DNA from: Inquilinus ginsengisoli_B
GTDB taxonomy: Bacteria; Pseudomonadota; Alphaproteobacteria; DSM-16000; Inquilinaceae
DNA: 64,000 nt
Assembly: GCF_050434925.1 (NCBI RefSeq)
Contig: NZ_JBNDJK010000001.1
Coordinates: 3,224,001-3,288,000, forward strand
Direction: 5' to 3'
Below are positions 43,690 to 52,662 of this stretch, piece after piece. The notes below the pieces were generated by a model. It searched no databases. It was not told the origin of the DNA and saw only the letters and a list, made by a program, of their open reading frames with translations. The translations under genes and the position numbers were made by a program. The first letter of the stretch is position 1, and each line of letters begins with the position of its first letter.

Positions 43690-44712
43690 TCAGGACTTGC
43701 AGTTCAGGTAGGTCGCGTCGAAGCTGGCCAGCAGGTTCTTGGTGATGTCCTGCATCGCGGCGACGTAGCCGTCCACCTTGTCGGCGCCGACGAAGACGGT
43801 GCCGGAATCGACGAAGTGGCTGGTCAGCGCGTTGGTCTTCCACGGCGCGTCGGCCTTGATCGTGCAGCCGTTGCGCAGCCGGTCGACGACGTGGGAGCCG
43901 ATATAGGCCTGGCCATACGGGTTCTGCAGCATGGTGCCGTGCAGGAAGCCGTCCTTGATCGCCTTCAGCACCACCTCGTCATGGTCGATGGCGACCATCT
44001 GGATGCGCTTGTCGCCGATCCGGCGCAGCGCATTGGCGGCCACGACCGACGGCACCCAGGCGGTGCTGACGATGCCGTCGACATCGGCGGCGTGGGCGGC
44101 GAGATAGGCGTTGATCTTCTCTTCCGCGGGCTCCGGCGCGTCGATGTCGGCGATCACCTGCACGACCTGCGCGCCGTCTTCCTTCGCCGCCTTCTCCACC
44201 GCATCGATGCGCAGCTGGGTGTTGGGGTCGACCAGGAAGCCGGTGACATGCAGGATCCGCTTCTTGCCGGCCATCGCCTTCAGCAACTCCTTGGTGCCGA
44301 GATAGGCGGAGTTGCCGACATCGGTGCCGAGGCAGAACTGCGCCTCCGACGGGTCCTTCAGGCAGCCGGCGGTGGCGATCACCGGGGCACCGCTATCCGC
44401 CAGCTCGGCCACGGTGCTGACGCTGCCGACGGGGTCGCCGGGGAAGACGAGGAAGGCGTTGTAGCCCTGGGTCACCAGGCTCTCGAGCAACTGGTTCTGG
44501 GTGCTCAGCTCCCACTTCTGCGGGACCTTGTAGTCCGCGGCGGCGAGCTTGAAGTCGCGGGCGGCGTCCTTGCCGGCCTGCTCCCAGGCCGAGAAATACG
44601 GGTGCGGGCCGCCTGGCACCAGGGCGACGCGGGTGTCGTCGGCGGCAGCCGTGCCGGCCCCAGCCAGCAACGCCAGGCCGGCCAGAACGGCCCTCCGGAC
44701 ATGTCGGGACAT
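43690..44712 (-). CDS. Sugar-type ABC substrate-binding protein
   Basis: 340 residues, signal peptide ending AGTAAADD, periplasmic-binding-protein type I (RbsB-like): VALVPGGPHPYFSAWEQAGKDAARDFK, then GAPVIATAGCLKD. Mature cysteines at CLKD, FCLG and the C-terminal NCKS might form a disulfide. Strong GGGGAGG before the start. First gene of the importer operon; divergent from a GntR gene that probably regulates it. Confidence 0.92.
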   Translation of the reverse strand: MSRHVRRAVLAGLALLAGAGTAAADDTRVALVPGGPHPYFSAWEQAGKDAARDFKLAAADYKVPQKWELSTQNQLLESLVTQGYNAFLVFPGDPVGSVSTVAELADSGAPVIATAGCLKDPSEAQFCLGTDVGNSAYLGTKELLKAMAGKKRILHVTGFLVDPNTQLRIDAVEKAAKEDGAQVVQVIADIDAPEPAEEKINAYLAAHAADVDGIVSTAWVPSVVAANALRRIGDKRIQMVAIDHDEVVLKAIKDGFLHGTMLQNPYGQAYIGSHVVDRLRNGCTIKADAPWKTNALTSHFVDSGTVFVGADKVDGYVAAMQDITKNLLASFDATYLNCKS

Positions 44713-44879
44713 CAGATCCTCCCCAAGGTTTCTTGTCGGGTGCCGTCAAGGCGTCAGCGCACTTGAACGGCTCGGTGAAACGCTAGTATCCAAGTGTGCA
44801 AGGCGCAATCGAATTGTGGCTCTTCCGGTCGAACAGGTCGGACAAATGGCCGAAGGCTGCGCTGTTCGGGGAGGGAGAG

Positions 44880-45632
44880 ATGCCGATCGCCGCACCAACC
44901 GAAGCGCCGCCCATCGCCGCCGCCGAGCTGGACGAGGAGTCGGGCGGGCTGCGGGCGATTCGGCTCGGCCTCGACCGCCGCCTGCCGGTCGCCGACCAGG
45001 TGCATGAGGCGCTGCGGGCCGCCATCGTCGGCGTCCATCTGCTGCCCGGCACCCCGATCAGCGAGAACAGCATCAGCCGGCAGTTCGGCGTGTCACGCAC
45101 GCCGATCCGGGCGGCCATCCAGCGGCTGGCGGAGGAGGGGCTGATCGACGTCTATCCGCAGCAGGGCAGCTTCGTCGCCCCGATCCGGCTCAGCGGCATC
45201 GGCGACGCGCATTTCGTGCGCCGGGCGCTGGAGGTGGCGGTGCTGCGCGAGACGGCGGAGATCTGGACCCCGGCGATGAGCGCCGCGGCCCGGGCGGTGC
45301 CGGCGAAGCAGCGGCTGCTGCTCGAGGCCGGGGACTCGGACGGCTTTCACGCCGCGGACGCCGAGTTCCACCACCTGCTGATGAGCTTCGCCAACCGCGA
45401 AGGGGTGTGGACCACGATCCAGACCGCCTGGACCCGGCTGGCCCGCTTCATGCGGCTGTTTGGCAGCCCGGACCGGCTGCCGCTGGTGATCCAGGAGCAC
45501 ACGGCCATCATCGACGCGCTGGATGAAGGCGACGCGGCGGAGGCCGAGGCGCGGCTGATCTATCACGTCGACCGCGCCTTCGTGCTGCTCGACCAGCTGC
45601 CCGAGCGCTACCGCCGCTACGTGGTCGACTGA
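44880..45632 (+). CDS. GntR-family transcriptional regulator
   Basis: 250 residues. Winged HTH (LPGTPISENSISRQFGVSRTPIRAAIQRLAEEGLIDVYPQQGSFV, residues ~57-100) and an FCD domain with FHAADAEFHHLLMSFANREG and HTAIIDALDEGDAAEAEARL. ATG 44880 has GGGAGGGAG upstream. Divergent from the sugar-type importer; ends 5 nt from the convergent enolase gene. Probably senses the imported acid. Confidence 0.9.
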   Translation: MPIAAPTEAPPIAAAELDEESGGLRAIRLGLDRRLPVADQVHEALRAAIVGVHLLPGTPISENSISRQFGVSRTPIRAAIQRLAEEGLIDVYPQQGSFVAPIRLSGIGDAHFVRRALEVAVLRETAEIWTPAMSAAARAVPAKQRLLLEAGDSDGFHAADAEFHHLLMSFANREGVWTTIQTAWTRLARFMRLFGSPDRLPLVIQEHTAIIDALDEGDAAEAEARLIYHVDRAFVLLDQLPERYRRYVVD

Positions 45633-45637
45633 AGCCG

Positions 45638-46747
45638 TCACCGGCCGCCATGCCGGCCGCGGTGGACGATGACCCGGTCCAGCGCCTGCCAGTTCCATTC
45701 GATGCCCAGTCCCGGCGTCTCCGATGGGATCGCCCGGCCGTTCTCGATCCGGATCGCCTCGGTGGTGACGAGGTCGAGCTGCGGGATGAATTCCAGCCAG
45801 CGGCTGTTCGGCACCGCGCAGCACAGCGGCAGGTGCAGCTCCATCAGGAAATGCGGGCAGACCGGCACGTTGAAGGCCTCGGCCATATGCGCGACCTTCA
45901 GCCAGGGGGTGATGCCGCCGATCCGGCCGACATCGACCTGGACGATCGAGCAGGCGTCGCTCTGCAGGTAGTCCTTGAACTGCGAGATGCTGTACATCGA
46001 CTCGCCGACCGCGATCGGCACGCTGGTCGATGCCACCAGCCGCTGATGGGCGCGGACGTCGTCGGCGTGGATCGGCTCCTCGAACCAGGCGATGCCGACC
46101 TCCTGGAAGCTGCGCACCCGGCGCACCGCCTCGTCCAGGGTGAAGCCCTGGTTGGCGTCGGTCATGATCTCCCAGGCGTCGCCGACCTGCTCGCGCACGG
46201 CGGACAGGCGGCGCATGTCCTCGGCCACATGCGGCCGGCCGACCTTCACCTTGGTGCCGCCGAAGCCCCTCTCCTTGGCCTGCAGCGCCTCCTCGACCAG
46301 CGCCGCCTGGTCCAGGTGCAGCCAGCCGCCTTCGGTGTAGTAGAGCTGGATGCTGTCCTTGGCGCCGCCGGCCAACCGGTGCAGCGGAATGCCGGTGCGG
46401 CGGCTGCGCAGGTCCCACAGCGCCGTGTCGATGGCGGCCAGCGCGATCGAGGTCAGGGCGCCGACCGTGGTGGCGTGGACGCGGTAGAACAGGTCGCGCC
46501 AGATCCGCTCGATCTCGTCCGCCTCGCGGCCGAGCAGCAGCGGCGCCAGATGGTCGTCCAGCAGCTTGGCGACGGAGGAGCCGCCGGTGCCGATGGTGTA
46601 GCTGTAGCCGGTGCCGACGGCGCCATCCGCGTCGGTGATGCGGACCATCGGCGTCTCCTGCAGCTCGAAGGCCTGCACCGCGTCGGTGCGCTTGACCTTG
46701 GGCTTCAGGTCGGCCTGCAGGATCTCGACGGAAGCGATCTTGGCCAC
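45638..46747 (-). CDS. Enolase-superfamily protein, mandelate racemase subgroup
   Basis: 369 residues. The full mandelate-racemase active site is present at a constant +2 offset from the Pseudomonas enzyme: Lys166 and Lys168 (TKVKVG), metal ligands Asp197, Glu223 and Glu249, Asp272 with His299 (CPHFLMELH), and Glu319 (WLEF). The enzyme should abstract a proton next to a carboxylate, giving racemisation or dehydration of a hydroxy acid. Substrate unknown; sugar-acid dehydratase and alpha-hydroxyacid racemase are both possible. Cotranscribed behind a GntR gene and near larA. Confidence 0.9.
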   Translation of the reverse strand: MAKIASVEILQADLKPKVKRTDAVQAFELQETPMVRITDADGAVGTGYSYTIGTGGSSVAKLLDDHLAPLLLGREADEIERIWRDLFYRVHATTVGALTSIALAAIDTALWDLRSRRTGIPLHRLAGGAKDSIQLYYTEGGWLHLDQAALVEEALQAKERGFGGTKVKVGRPHVAEDMRRLSAVREQVGDAWEIMTDANQGFTLDEAVRRVRSFQEVGIAWFEEPIHADDVRAHQRLVASTSVPIAVGESMYSISQFKDYLQSDACSIVQVDVGRIGGITPWLKVAHMAEAFNVPVCPHFLMELHLPLCCAVPNSRWLEFIPQLDLVTTEAIRIENGRAIPSETPGLGIEWNWQALDRVIVHRGRHGGR

Positions 46748-46772
46748 GGGGAATGTCCTTTTCAGTGATGGG

Positions 46773-47450
46773 TCAGGCCGGCTCGTCCGCCGTCCAGCCG
46801 TCGTAGCGCTGCCAGGAAGCGCGCAGGTGCCGCTCCAGGGCGCCGGCCGCGCCGTCCTCGTTGCCCGCTTCGATGGCGGCCAGGATCGCCTGATGCTCGG
46901 CGAGCACCGGGGCGATGTCCTGCGGCACCCGGGCGAACAGCCGGGCGTGGTGCAGATGCGGGTGCAGGTCGCGCACGCTGCGGGCCAGGATCTCGTTGCC
47001 GGCGCCGTCCAGCATGGCCTCGTGGAAGGCCTGGTCGGCCTGGTTGGCGGTCAGGTAGTCGCGCGCCTTGCGGCCCATCCGGCCGCCCGCCATCGCCGCC
47101 AGGCTCTCGCGCATGCGCCCGATCGCGGCGGTCGGGCGGCGGCGCGCCATCTGCCGGGCGGCCCAGCCCTCGGCCAGGACGCGATAGGCCAGCAGCTGCT
47201 CGAACCAGCTACGCGGCGGCACCGGCGCCACCGAGAATCCGGCGAAGGAGGACGCGGCGACCAGCCCGTCGGCGGCGAGGCGCATCAAGGCTTCGCGGAT
47301 CGGTGACGAGCTGATCTCCAGCTCGCGCGACAGGGCATCGATGTTCAGCCGCGCGCCCGGCTCATAGACTCGGTCGAGGATGCGCTCCTGCAGCACGCGC
47401 ACGACCTGATCGGCCAGGACGACGCGGGAGATGGCGGCTTTCTGCGGCAC
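46773..47450 (-). CDS. GntR-family transcriptional regulator
   Basis: 225 residues, GTG start with GGGAGG upstream. Winged HTH (LNIDALSRELEISSSPIREALMRLAADGLVAASSFAGFSV) and FCD domain (ADQAFHEAMLDGAGNE, HQAILAAIEAGNEDGA). Transcribed with the enolase-like gene, 25 nt ahead of it; an 11-bp inverted repeat 54 nt upstream is a likely autoregulatory site. Confidence 0.9.
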   Translation of the reverse strand: MPQKAAISRVVLADQVVRVLQERILDRVYEPGARLNIDALSRELEISSSPIREALMRLAADGLVAASSFAGFSVAPVPPRSWFEQLLAYRVLAEGWAARQMARRRPTAAIGRMRESLAAMAGGRMGRKARDYLTANQADQAFHEAMLDGAGNEILARSVRDLHPHLHHARLFARVPQDIAPVLAEHQAILAAIEAGNEDGAAGALERHLRASWQRYDGWTADEPA

Positions 47451-47503
47451 GACGATCCTCCCGGATCCGGCCCTGATAGAGGGCGGGCCGGGCTGGAGTC
47501 AAT

Positions 47504-47532
47504 CATGCATCGTGGATCGTGCACGATTCATG
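47504..47532. promoter_or_regulatory. Candidate operator upstream of GntR/enolase genes
   Basis: CATGCATCGTG (47504-47514) and CACGATTCATG (47522-47532) are inverted with one mismatch and a 7-nt spacer. Inside is a perfect 12-bp palindrome ATCGTGCACGAT (47516-47527). Confidence 0.5.
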
Positions 47533-47570
47533 CAACGAGCGTCGCCCTGTCCGAGGCGCCGGCGCTCCGC

Positions 47571-49634
47571 CTACCCGGGACGATCCGGGGTTACGGCGGA
47601 GGTGGCGGACCGGATCGCCATCTCCAGCTCCTCCAGCGAAAAGGGCTTGGCGAGCTTGGGCAGATTGGCCCCGATCCCCATCGGCAGCTCGGCATAGCCG
47701 GTGGCCAGGATCACTGGAAGCCCGGGCCATTCCGTCGCAATGCGGTCGGCCAGCTCGGCCCCGGTCATCCGCGGCATGGCGTGGTCGGTGATGACGAGGT
47801 CCGCGGCCTCGCGGCGGAGCGCATCGAGCGCCTGGTCTCCTGTGGTCGCCCCGACGGCGGCATGGCCCAGCTCCTCCAGCATCGCGATCGTGTTCATCAA
47901 CACCAGGCCGTCATCGTCGACCGCCATGATGTGCAGCCGGCCCAGCGCCTCCGCCGCGGCCGGGGCAGCGGCCTCGTCCGGCGGCGACAGTTCGGCCTCG
48001 GCGGACGCCACGGGCAGCCACAGCTCGATCGTCGTGCCGGTCCCCTTCCGGCTGGCCAGCACCATCCGGCCATGCGACTGCTCCATCAGCCCATGCACCG
48101 TCGACAGGCCGAGCCCGGTCCCCTTGCCGATGCCCTTGGTGGTGAAGAACGGTTCCGTCGCCCGGGCGAGCGTCTCCGGGTCCATGCCCTCCCCGGTGTC
48201 GGTCACCGACAGGCAGACATAGCGGCCGGGAGCCGGTTCGTCGGCTGTCGCGGCCTTGGCGGCGATGGTGATCGATCCGCCCTCCGGCATCGCGTCCCGC
48301 GCATTGACCGCGATGTTCAGCAGGGCGGATTCCAATTGGTTGGGGTCGGTCGACGCCTTGGGCAGGCCGAGCGGGAACCGGGTCTCGATGGTGATGGACG
48401 GCCCGAGCGAGCGCTGCAGCAGGTCGGCCATGCCGCGCACCAGGTCGGAAATGTCGACGGCCATGATCTTCAGCTCCTGGCGGCGGGCGAAGGCCAGCAT
48501 CCGCTTGGTCAGTGTCGCGCCGCGCTGGGCCGCCTGGACCGCATTGTCGAGCAGCGACAGGGCTGCGCCGGTCTCCGGCGGCAGGCGTTTGCGCATCAGC
48601 GCCAGGCTGCCGAGAATGACCATCAGCAGGTTGTTGAAATCATGGGCGATGCCGCCGGTCAGCTGCCCGATCGCCTCCAGCTTCTGCGACTGGAACAGGG
48701 CCTCCCTGGCCTCCTCCAGCTGCTTCTGCGACTTCAGCCGCTCGGTGATGTCGCGGGTCACCTTGGCGAAGCCGGTCAGGGTTCCGGCATCATCGTGGAT
48801 CGCATCGATGACCACATGCGCCCAGAACCGCGTCCCGTCCTTGCGGACCCGCCATCCTTCCTTCTCGAACCGCCCTTCCCGCGTTGCGATCGTGAGGCCG
48901 ATCGCCGGCAGGCCGGCGGCCCGGTCCTCATCCGTGTAGAAGCGGGAGAAGTGCTCGCCGATGATCTCCGCCGGGGCATAGCCTTTGATGCGCTCGGCCC
49001 CGGCATTCCAGCTGCTGATCCGGCCCTGGGGGTCGAGCATGTAGATGGCGTAGTCGGTCACGCCCTGGACCAGCAGCCGGAACTGCTCCTCGCTGCGTGC
49101 GCGCTCCGCCATCTCCTCGCGCAGCTGGGTGTTGCTGGCGTTCAGCTCCGCCGTCCGGGCGGCGACCAAGGCCTCGAGCTCCTGGGCCATACGCTCCCGG
49201 GCCTCGATGAAGCCGCGCACATCATATTGCCGCTGGCGGCTGCGCAGCGCCGCCTGCAGCGTGCTGGACAGGCTGATCGGCTGCACTGGCCGCTCGACCA
49301 GGGTGACGTTGCGCAGGCGTTGGATGATGTCCAGGCGCCAGGCGGCGACCGCCGCCGGCTCCCGGTGGCTGGTGAGGAGGACGAAGGGCAGGTCGGACCA
49401 GGGCGGCTGGGCGTCCACCCATAGGAGAAGGTCGGTGATGTCCCGGCCCACGATAGCCTCCTCGGCGACGAAGGCGGCGCCGGCCCCGGCCTCCAGCTCC
49501 GCCACCAGCTGGTCGAGACCGGTGCAGATCGAGGCCGTCAGGCCCGCCCGCCTCAGGATCTCCGCGGAGGCCGGGCCGTCCCGGCCGATGGGCGCGAACA
49601 CCAGGACGCGCAGGCTGTGCGGATCAGGCTCCAT
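47571..49634 (-). CDS. Hybrid PAS histidine kinase with receiver domains
   Basis: 687 residues from ATG 49634; ATG 49676 would add 14. Order: an N-terminal receiver-like domain lacking a clear phosphoacceptor (residues 1-130), a coiled coil (~140-185, EARERMAQELEALVAARTAELNASN), a PAS domain (GVTDYAIYMLDPQGRISSWNAGAERIKGY), HisKA with His331 (GGIAHDFNNLL), HATPase (DTGEGMDP, GTGLGLSTVHG), and a C-terminal receiver with Asp617 (LVITDHAMP). No membrane segments, so it is cytosolic. Its gene overlaps the KaiC-like gene, implying that the two act together. Confidence 0.92.
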   Translation of the reverse strand: MEPDPHSLRVLVFAPIGRDGPASAEILRRAGLTASICTGLDQLVAELEAGAGAAFVAEEAIVGRDITDLLLWVDAQPPWSDLPFVLLTSHREPAAVAAWRLDIIQRLRNVTLVERPVQPISLSSTLQAALRSRQRQYDVRGFIEARERMAQELEALVAARTAELNASNTQLREEMAERARSEEQFRLLVQGVTDYAIYMLDPQGRISSWNAGAERIKGYAPAEIIGEHFSRFYTDEDRAAGLPAIGLTIATREGRFEKEGWRVRKDGTRFWAHVVIDAIHDDAGTLTGFAKVTRDITERLKSQKQLEEAREALFQSQKLEAIGQLTGGIAHDFNNLLMVILGSLALMRKRLPPETGAALSLLDNAVQAAQRGATLTKRMLAFARRQELKIMAVDISDLVRGMADLLQRSLGPSITIETRFPLGLPKASTDPNQLESALLNIAVNARDAMPEGGSITIAAKAATADEPAPGRYVCLSVTDTGEGMDPETLARATEPFFTTKGIGKGTGLGLSTVHGLMEQSHGRMVLASRKGTGTTIELWLPVASAEAELSPPDEAAAPAAAEALGRLHIMAVDDDGLVLMNTIAMLEELGHAAVGATTGDQALDALRREAADLVITDHAMPRMTGAELADRIATEWPGLPVILATGYAELPMGIGANLPKLAKPFSLEELEMAIRSATSAVTPDRPG

Positions 49635-51126
49635 TCTGTCCACCGGGCTGCAGCAGCGGCTCGGCATTTCCGACATATTCTGGCGTCCCGGTCAGGACAC
49701 CCCGGAATTCCGAGAGCGGCGGCCCGATATGGATGCCCGTGCCGGTGAGGCGGAACTCGCGGATCGTGTGCTCGTGGTTTCCGGTACGCTTCTTGACCAC
49801 GGAGAGGGCGCGGCGCACCTGGCCCGTCGCCTCGAAGTACCGGACCATGATCACCGCGTCGCTGAGATAGCTGATGTCGATCGGCGTCTCCTGCGGCCCG
49901 ATCATGCCGTGCTGGGCCAGCAGCAGCAGCGTCAGCACCCCCTGCTGGTTGAGATAGCTCAGCAGCTCGTGCATCTGCAGCACGAGGAAGCGCTCGTCAG
50001 GCATCGCATTGAGATAGCCGTTCAGGCTGTCGATGACGACCATCCTGGCGCCGTCTCGCTCGACGGCATCGCGCACCAGCATGGAAAACTCGCCCGGCGA
50101 CAGTTGGGCAGGGTCGACCTGGCAGAACTGAATCCGCCCCGAGGCCAGGGCTTCTTCGAGCGGCAGGCCGAGCGCGCGGGCACGCGCCTCGACCGTGCCG
50201 CGCCCTTCGTCGAAGTTGAAGAGCACCGCGTGCTCCCCGCGTTGTGCCGCCGCGATGGCGAAGGTGAGCGCCAGCGACGACTTGCCGACGCCGGCGGCGC
50301 CGATCAGCAGCGCATTGGTGCCGCGGTCCAGCCCGCCGCCGAGCAGCGCGTCCAGATCGGCGTCCCCGCTGGACGCCACGCTTGCGGGGAACTCCGCATG
50401 GTGCTCGGCCGCGATCAGCCGCGGGAAGACCCTCAGGCCGCCGGAGGTGATGGTGAAGTCGTGATAGCCGCCGCGGAATTGAATACCGCGCATCTTGACC
50501 ACGCGCAGGCGCCGCCGTTCGCCGCCATAGTCGACCGCCAGCTGCTCCAGAAGCACGACGCCATGCGAGATCGAATGTAGCTGCAGGTCGTTCTGCGCCG
50601 ATGTGAGGTCGTCGAGCACGATCACGGTGCAGCGGCGCCTGGCGAAGAAGTGCTTCAGTGCCAGCACCTGGCGCCGGTAGCGCAGCGGATTCTGCGCCAG
50701 CAGCCGCAACTCGGACAGGCTGTCGATCACCACCCGGGTCGGATCGACCTGCTGCACGCGCTCGAAGACCAGATTGATCGTCTCGCTCAGCTCCATCTCG
50801 GCCGGATGGAACACGGTGACCTGCTGCGCCGGGTCCAGCGTGGTCTCCGGGGGCACCAGCTCGAAGATGTCGATGCCCCCGAGCGACCAGCCATGGCGCT
50901 GCGCCACCAGCGTGAGCTCGCGTTCCGTCTCGGACAGCGTCACGAACAGCACGCGCTCGCCGTTCCGGACTCCTTCGAGCAGGAACTGCAGCGCGATCGT
51001 CGTCTTACCGGTGCCGGGCTGGCCTTCGTAGAGATAGAGCCGGTCGGGGTCGAGCCCCCCGCAGAGAATATCGTCCAATCCCGCGCTGCCCGTGGACACC
51101 CGGGCGGCCTCCGGATGGTCGTTCAT
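49624..51126 (-). CDS. KaiC-like ATPase with two RecA domains
   Basis: 500 residues with duplicated KaiC domains. Walker A motifs GQPGTGKTT (first) and GAAGVGKSS (second); Walker B-like RVVIDSLSEL and MVVIDSLNG. At the position of the cyanobacterial Ser431-Thr432 phosphosites the sequence is Ser419-Tyr420 (DISYLSD). No kaiA or kaiB gene is nearby, so a true clock is not supported; KaiC-histidine kinase pairs in other bacteria are linked to stress responses. GGAGGG precedes the start. Its stop lies inside the kinase gene. Confidence 0.9.
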   Translation of the reverse strand: MNDHPEAARVSTGSAGLDDILCGGLDPDRLYLYEGQPGTGKTTIALQFLLEGVRNGERVLFVTLSETERELTLVAQRHGWSLGGIDIFELVPPETTLDPAQQVTVFHPAEMELSETINLVFERVQQVDPTRVVIDSLSELRLLAQNPLRYRRQVLALKHFFARRRCTVIVLDDLTSAQNDLQLHSISHGVVLLEQLAVDYGGERRRLRVVKMRGIQFRGGYHDFTITSGGLRVFPRLIAAEHHAEFPASVASSGDADLDALLGGGLDRGTNALLIGAAGVGKSSLALTFAIAAAQRGEHAVLFNFDEGRGTVEARARALGLPLEEALASGRIQFCQVDPAQLSPGEFSMLVRDAVERDGARMVVIDSLNGYLNAMPDERFLVLQMHELLSYLNQQGVLTLLLLAQHGMIGPQETPIDISYLSDAVIMVRYFEATGQVRRALSVVKKRTGNHEHTIREFRLTGTGIHIGPPLSEFRGVLTGTPEYVGNAEPLLQPGGQNGA

Positions 51127-51281
51127 CTGTGCCCTCCGAACTGACTACCGCTTCCGATCGGATCAACGCGGCGAAGCGCTGGATTGATCCCGGCTGACAT
51201 GCGAAGGCAGGGGGCTCACGTCCAGCGCGAGGTGCCGCCACCGGCCGTGCCCGGCAGGCCGGACAGTCGGCTCCCGGCGGA

Positions 51282-51383
51282 TCAGGAGAGCAGGGCGAGG
51301 CGTGGCCAGAGGCCGGGACGCCGGGGAACCGCGAGGGCCGGTCCAGCCGCAGCCGACCGAACGATGGTCATCTTCGTCCGCAT
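51282..51383 (-). CDS. Possible 33-residue small protein
   Basis: ATG 51383 is preceded at good distance by GAGGGGGA. It encodes a short basic peptide starting MRTKMTIVRSAAAGPALAV. It could be a small protein or leader, or chance. Nothing else supports it. Confidence 0.2.
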   Translation of the reverse strand: MRTKMTIVRSAAAGPALAVPRRPGLWPRLALLS

Positions 51384-51513
51384 GTTTATTCCCCCTCGCT
51401 CGACCGGAGAGGCCAGGCCGCCTTCTGCGGGCGCCGATCCCCGTCTGACGCAGAATGGCGTCTTCATCGTTGCATTTACGATAATATTCTTGCTCTACTG
51501 TCGCATTCTTCAA

Positions 51514-51545
51514 TCGATGAACCGACCCTGCCGGTCGATGAACCG
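51514..51545. promoter_or_regulatory. Direct repeat, candidate LytTR binding site
   Basis: TCGATGAACCG occurs at 51514-51524 and 51535-51545, a period of 21 bp. LytTR regulators bind pairs of ~9-bp direct repeats spaced about two helical turns apart, and the complementary strand reads CGGTTCAT, close to the recalled consensus core GTTNRK. It lies just before the lytS-like gene. Confidence 0.45.
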
Positions 51546-51554
51546 CTCCCAGCG

Positions 51555-52607
51555 ATGGATTGGTCAACCGGGGCTTCCCAGGGCGAGAGGCGGCGCAGGC
51601 CGGGCGTGTTCGCGACCTTTGCCGATCGCGGGCCAGCCCCCGGCACGGCACCGTCGTTCTGGCGGGTCCACACGGCCGGCTGGATCTTCATCGCCCTGTT
51701 CGGCCTGGCGTCGCGGGTTGCCACCTTCAATGACCTCGGGCTGGCGCTGACGATCACCCGGAAAATCGACCCGATCGGCTTCGGTCTGACGGCGCTGGCG
51801 CATCAGACGGTCCTGGCCCGCACCCGGCAGCGGCCGGCCGTGATTGCCGGGCTGGTGGTGGTGGGCTCGATCCTCGGCGGCCTGCTGCTGATGGGGATCG
51901 TCAATCTGGTCGAGGACCTGTTGTTTGAGGGGCTGGACCGCGGCAGCATGGCCCGCTTGGACGCAATCCCGGCCGTGTACTACACCGCCGTCTTCCTCGG
52001 CTGGTCGCTGGCCTATTTCTGGATCCGGGCGGATGTCGAGGCCCGGTCGGAGCGGGCGCGCCGCAGCGAGGCGCAGGCCGCGGCAACGCGGGCGGAGCTG
52101 CAACGGCTGCGGCTGCAGCTGGACCCGCATTTCCTGTTCAACGCGCTGAACACCGTGGCGGTCGAGATTCCCGACAACCCGGAGGCGGCACTGGAGATGA
52201 CCCACCGCATCGCCGCCTATCTCCGCTACTCGCTGGACCCGCAGACCCGGCCGGTGTGCCCGCTGAGCGAGGAGATCGAGGCCGTGCGCGCCTATGTCCG
52301 CATCCAGGAGCTGCGCTTCGAGGACCGCCTGCGCTGCACGGTCGAGCCGGACCCGCGGGCCAGCGCCGTCCCGGTGCCGCATCTGATCGTGCAGGGGCTG
52401 GTCGAGAACGCGGTGAAGCACGGGCTGCGCACCTACGCCGGCCCGCTCGAGATCCGGGTCGCCGCCCGCCGCCTGGACGACGATGCGGTGGCGATCGAGG
52501 TCACCAATCCGGGCCGGCTGGGGCCGCGGACGGACGACCGGCCGGCGGTCGGGCTGGCCAACACCCGCCGCCGGCTGAACTGCATTATCCGGCGCGGCAC
52601 GAACTGA
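51555..52607 (+). CDS. LytS-like sensor histidine kinase, C-terminus frameshifted
   Basis: 350 residues. Four hydrophobic segments at the N-terminus, a short coiled coil, then the His_kinase fold of the LytS/YpdA class with His192 in QLDPHFLFNALNTVA and an ATP-binding N-box VENAVKHG. Near base 52577 the reading frame is lost: the sequence runs NTRRRLNCIIRRGTN and stops. Adding one G restores RRRLELHYPARHELTVAQEGETVVARLVL, the normal end of this kinase class, up to TGA 52675, overlapping the response regulator. Either a real mutation or a sequencing error. The G2 box of the ATPase is lost as read. Confidence 0.85.
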   Translation: MDWSTGASQGERRRRPGVFATFADRGPAPGTAPSFWRVHTAGWIFIALFGLASRVATFNDLGLALTITRKIDPIGFGLTALAHQTVLARTRQRPAVIAGLVVVGSILGGLLLMGIVNLVEDLLFEGLDRGSMARLDAIPAVYYTAVFLGWSLAYFWIRADVEARSERARRSEAQAAATRAELQRLRLQLDPHFLFNALNTVAVEIPDNPEAALEMTHRIAAYLRYSLDPQTRPVCPLSEEIEAVRAYVRIQELRFEDRLRCTVEPDPRASAVPVPHLIVQGLVENAVKHGLRTYAGPLEIRVAARRLDDDAVAIEVTNPGRLGPRTDDRPAVGLANTRRRLNCIIRRGTN

Positions 52608-52662
52608 CGGTGGCCCAGGAGGGAGAGACGGTGGTGGCGCGGCTGGTGCTGAAGGGGACGGC

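Larger units (their letters stand above)
51127..51554. other. Divergent gap between kaiC-like and lytS-like genes
   Basis: 428 bases without a recognised gene apart from one small possible reading frame (51282-51383). The right-hand end (about 51470-51510) is AT-rich and probably carries a promoter. An 11-bp direct repeat with 21-bp period lies immediately before the lytS-like gene. Confidence 0.5.

Noticed and set aside
44757..44799. GCGCACTTG/CAAGTGTGC inverted repeat before the sugar-binding protein gene
   Set aside because: One mismatch and a 25-bp spacer make it too weak to call an operator.
49624..51126. Circadian clock locus
   Set aside because: Only a KaiC-like protein is present; no kaiA or kaiB, and the phosphosite pair is changed.
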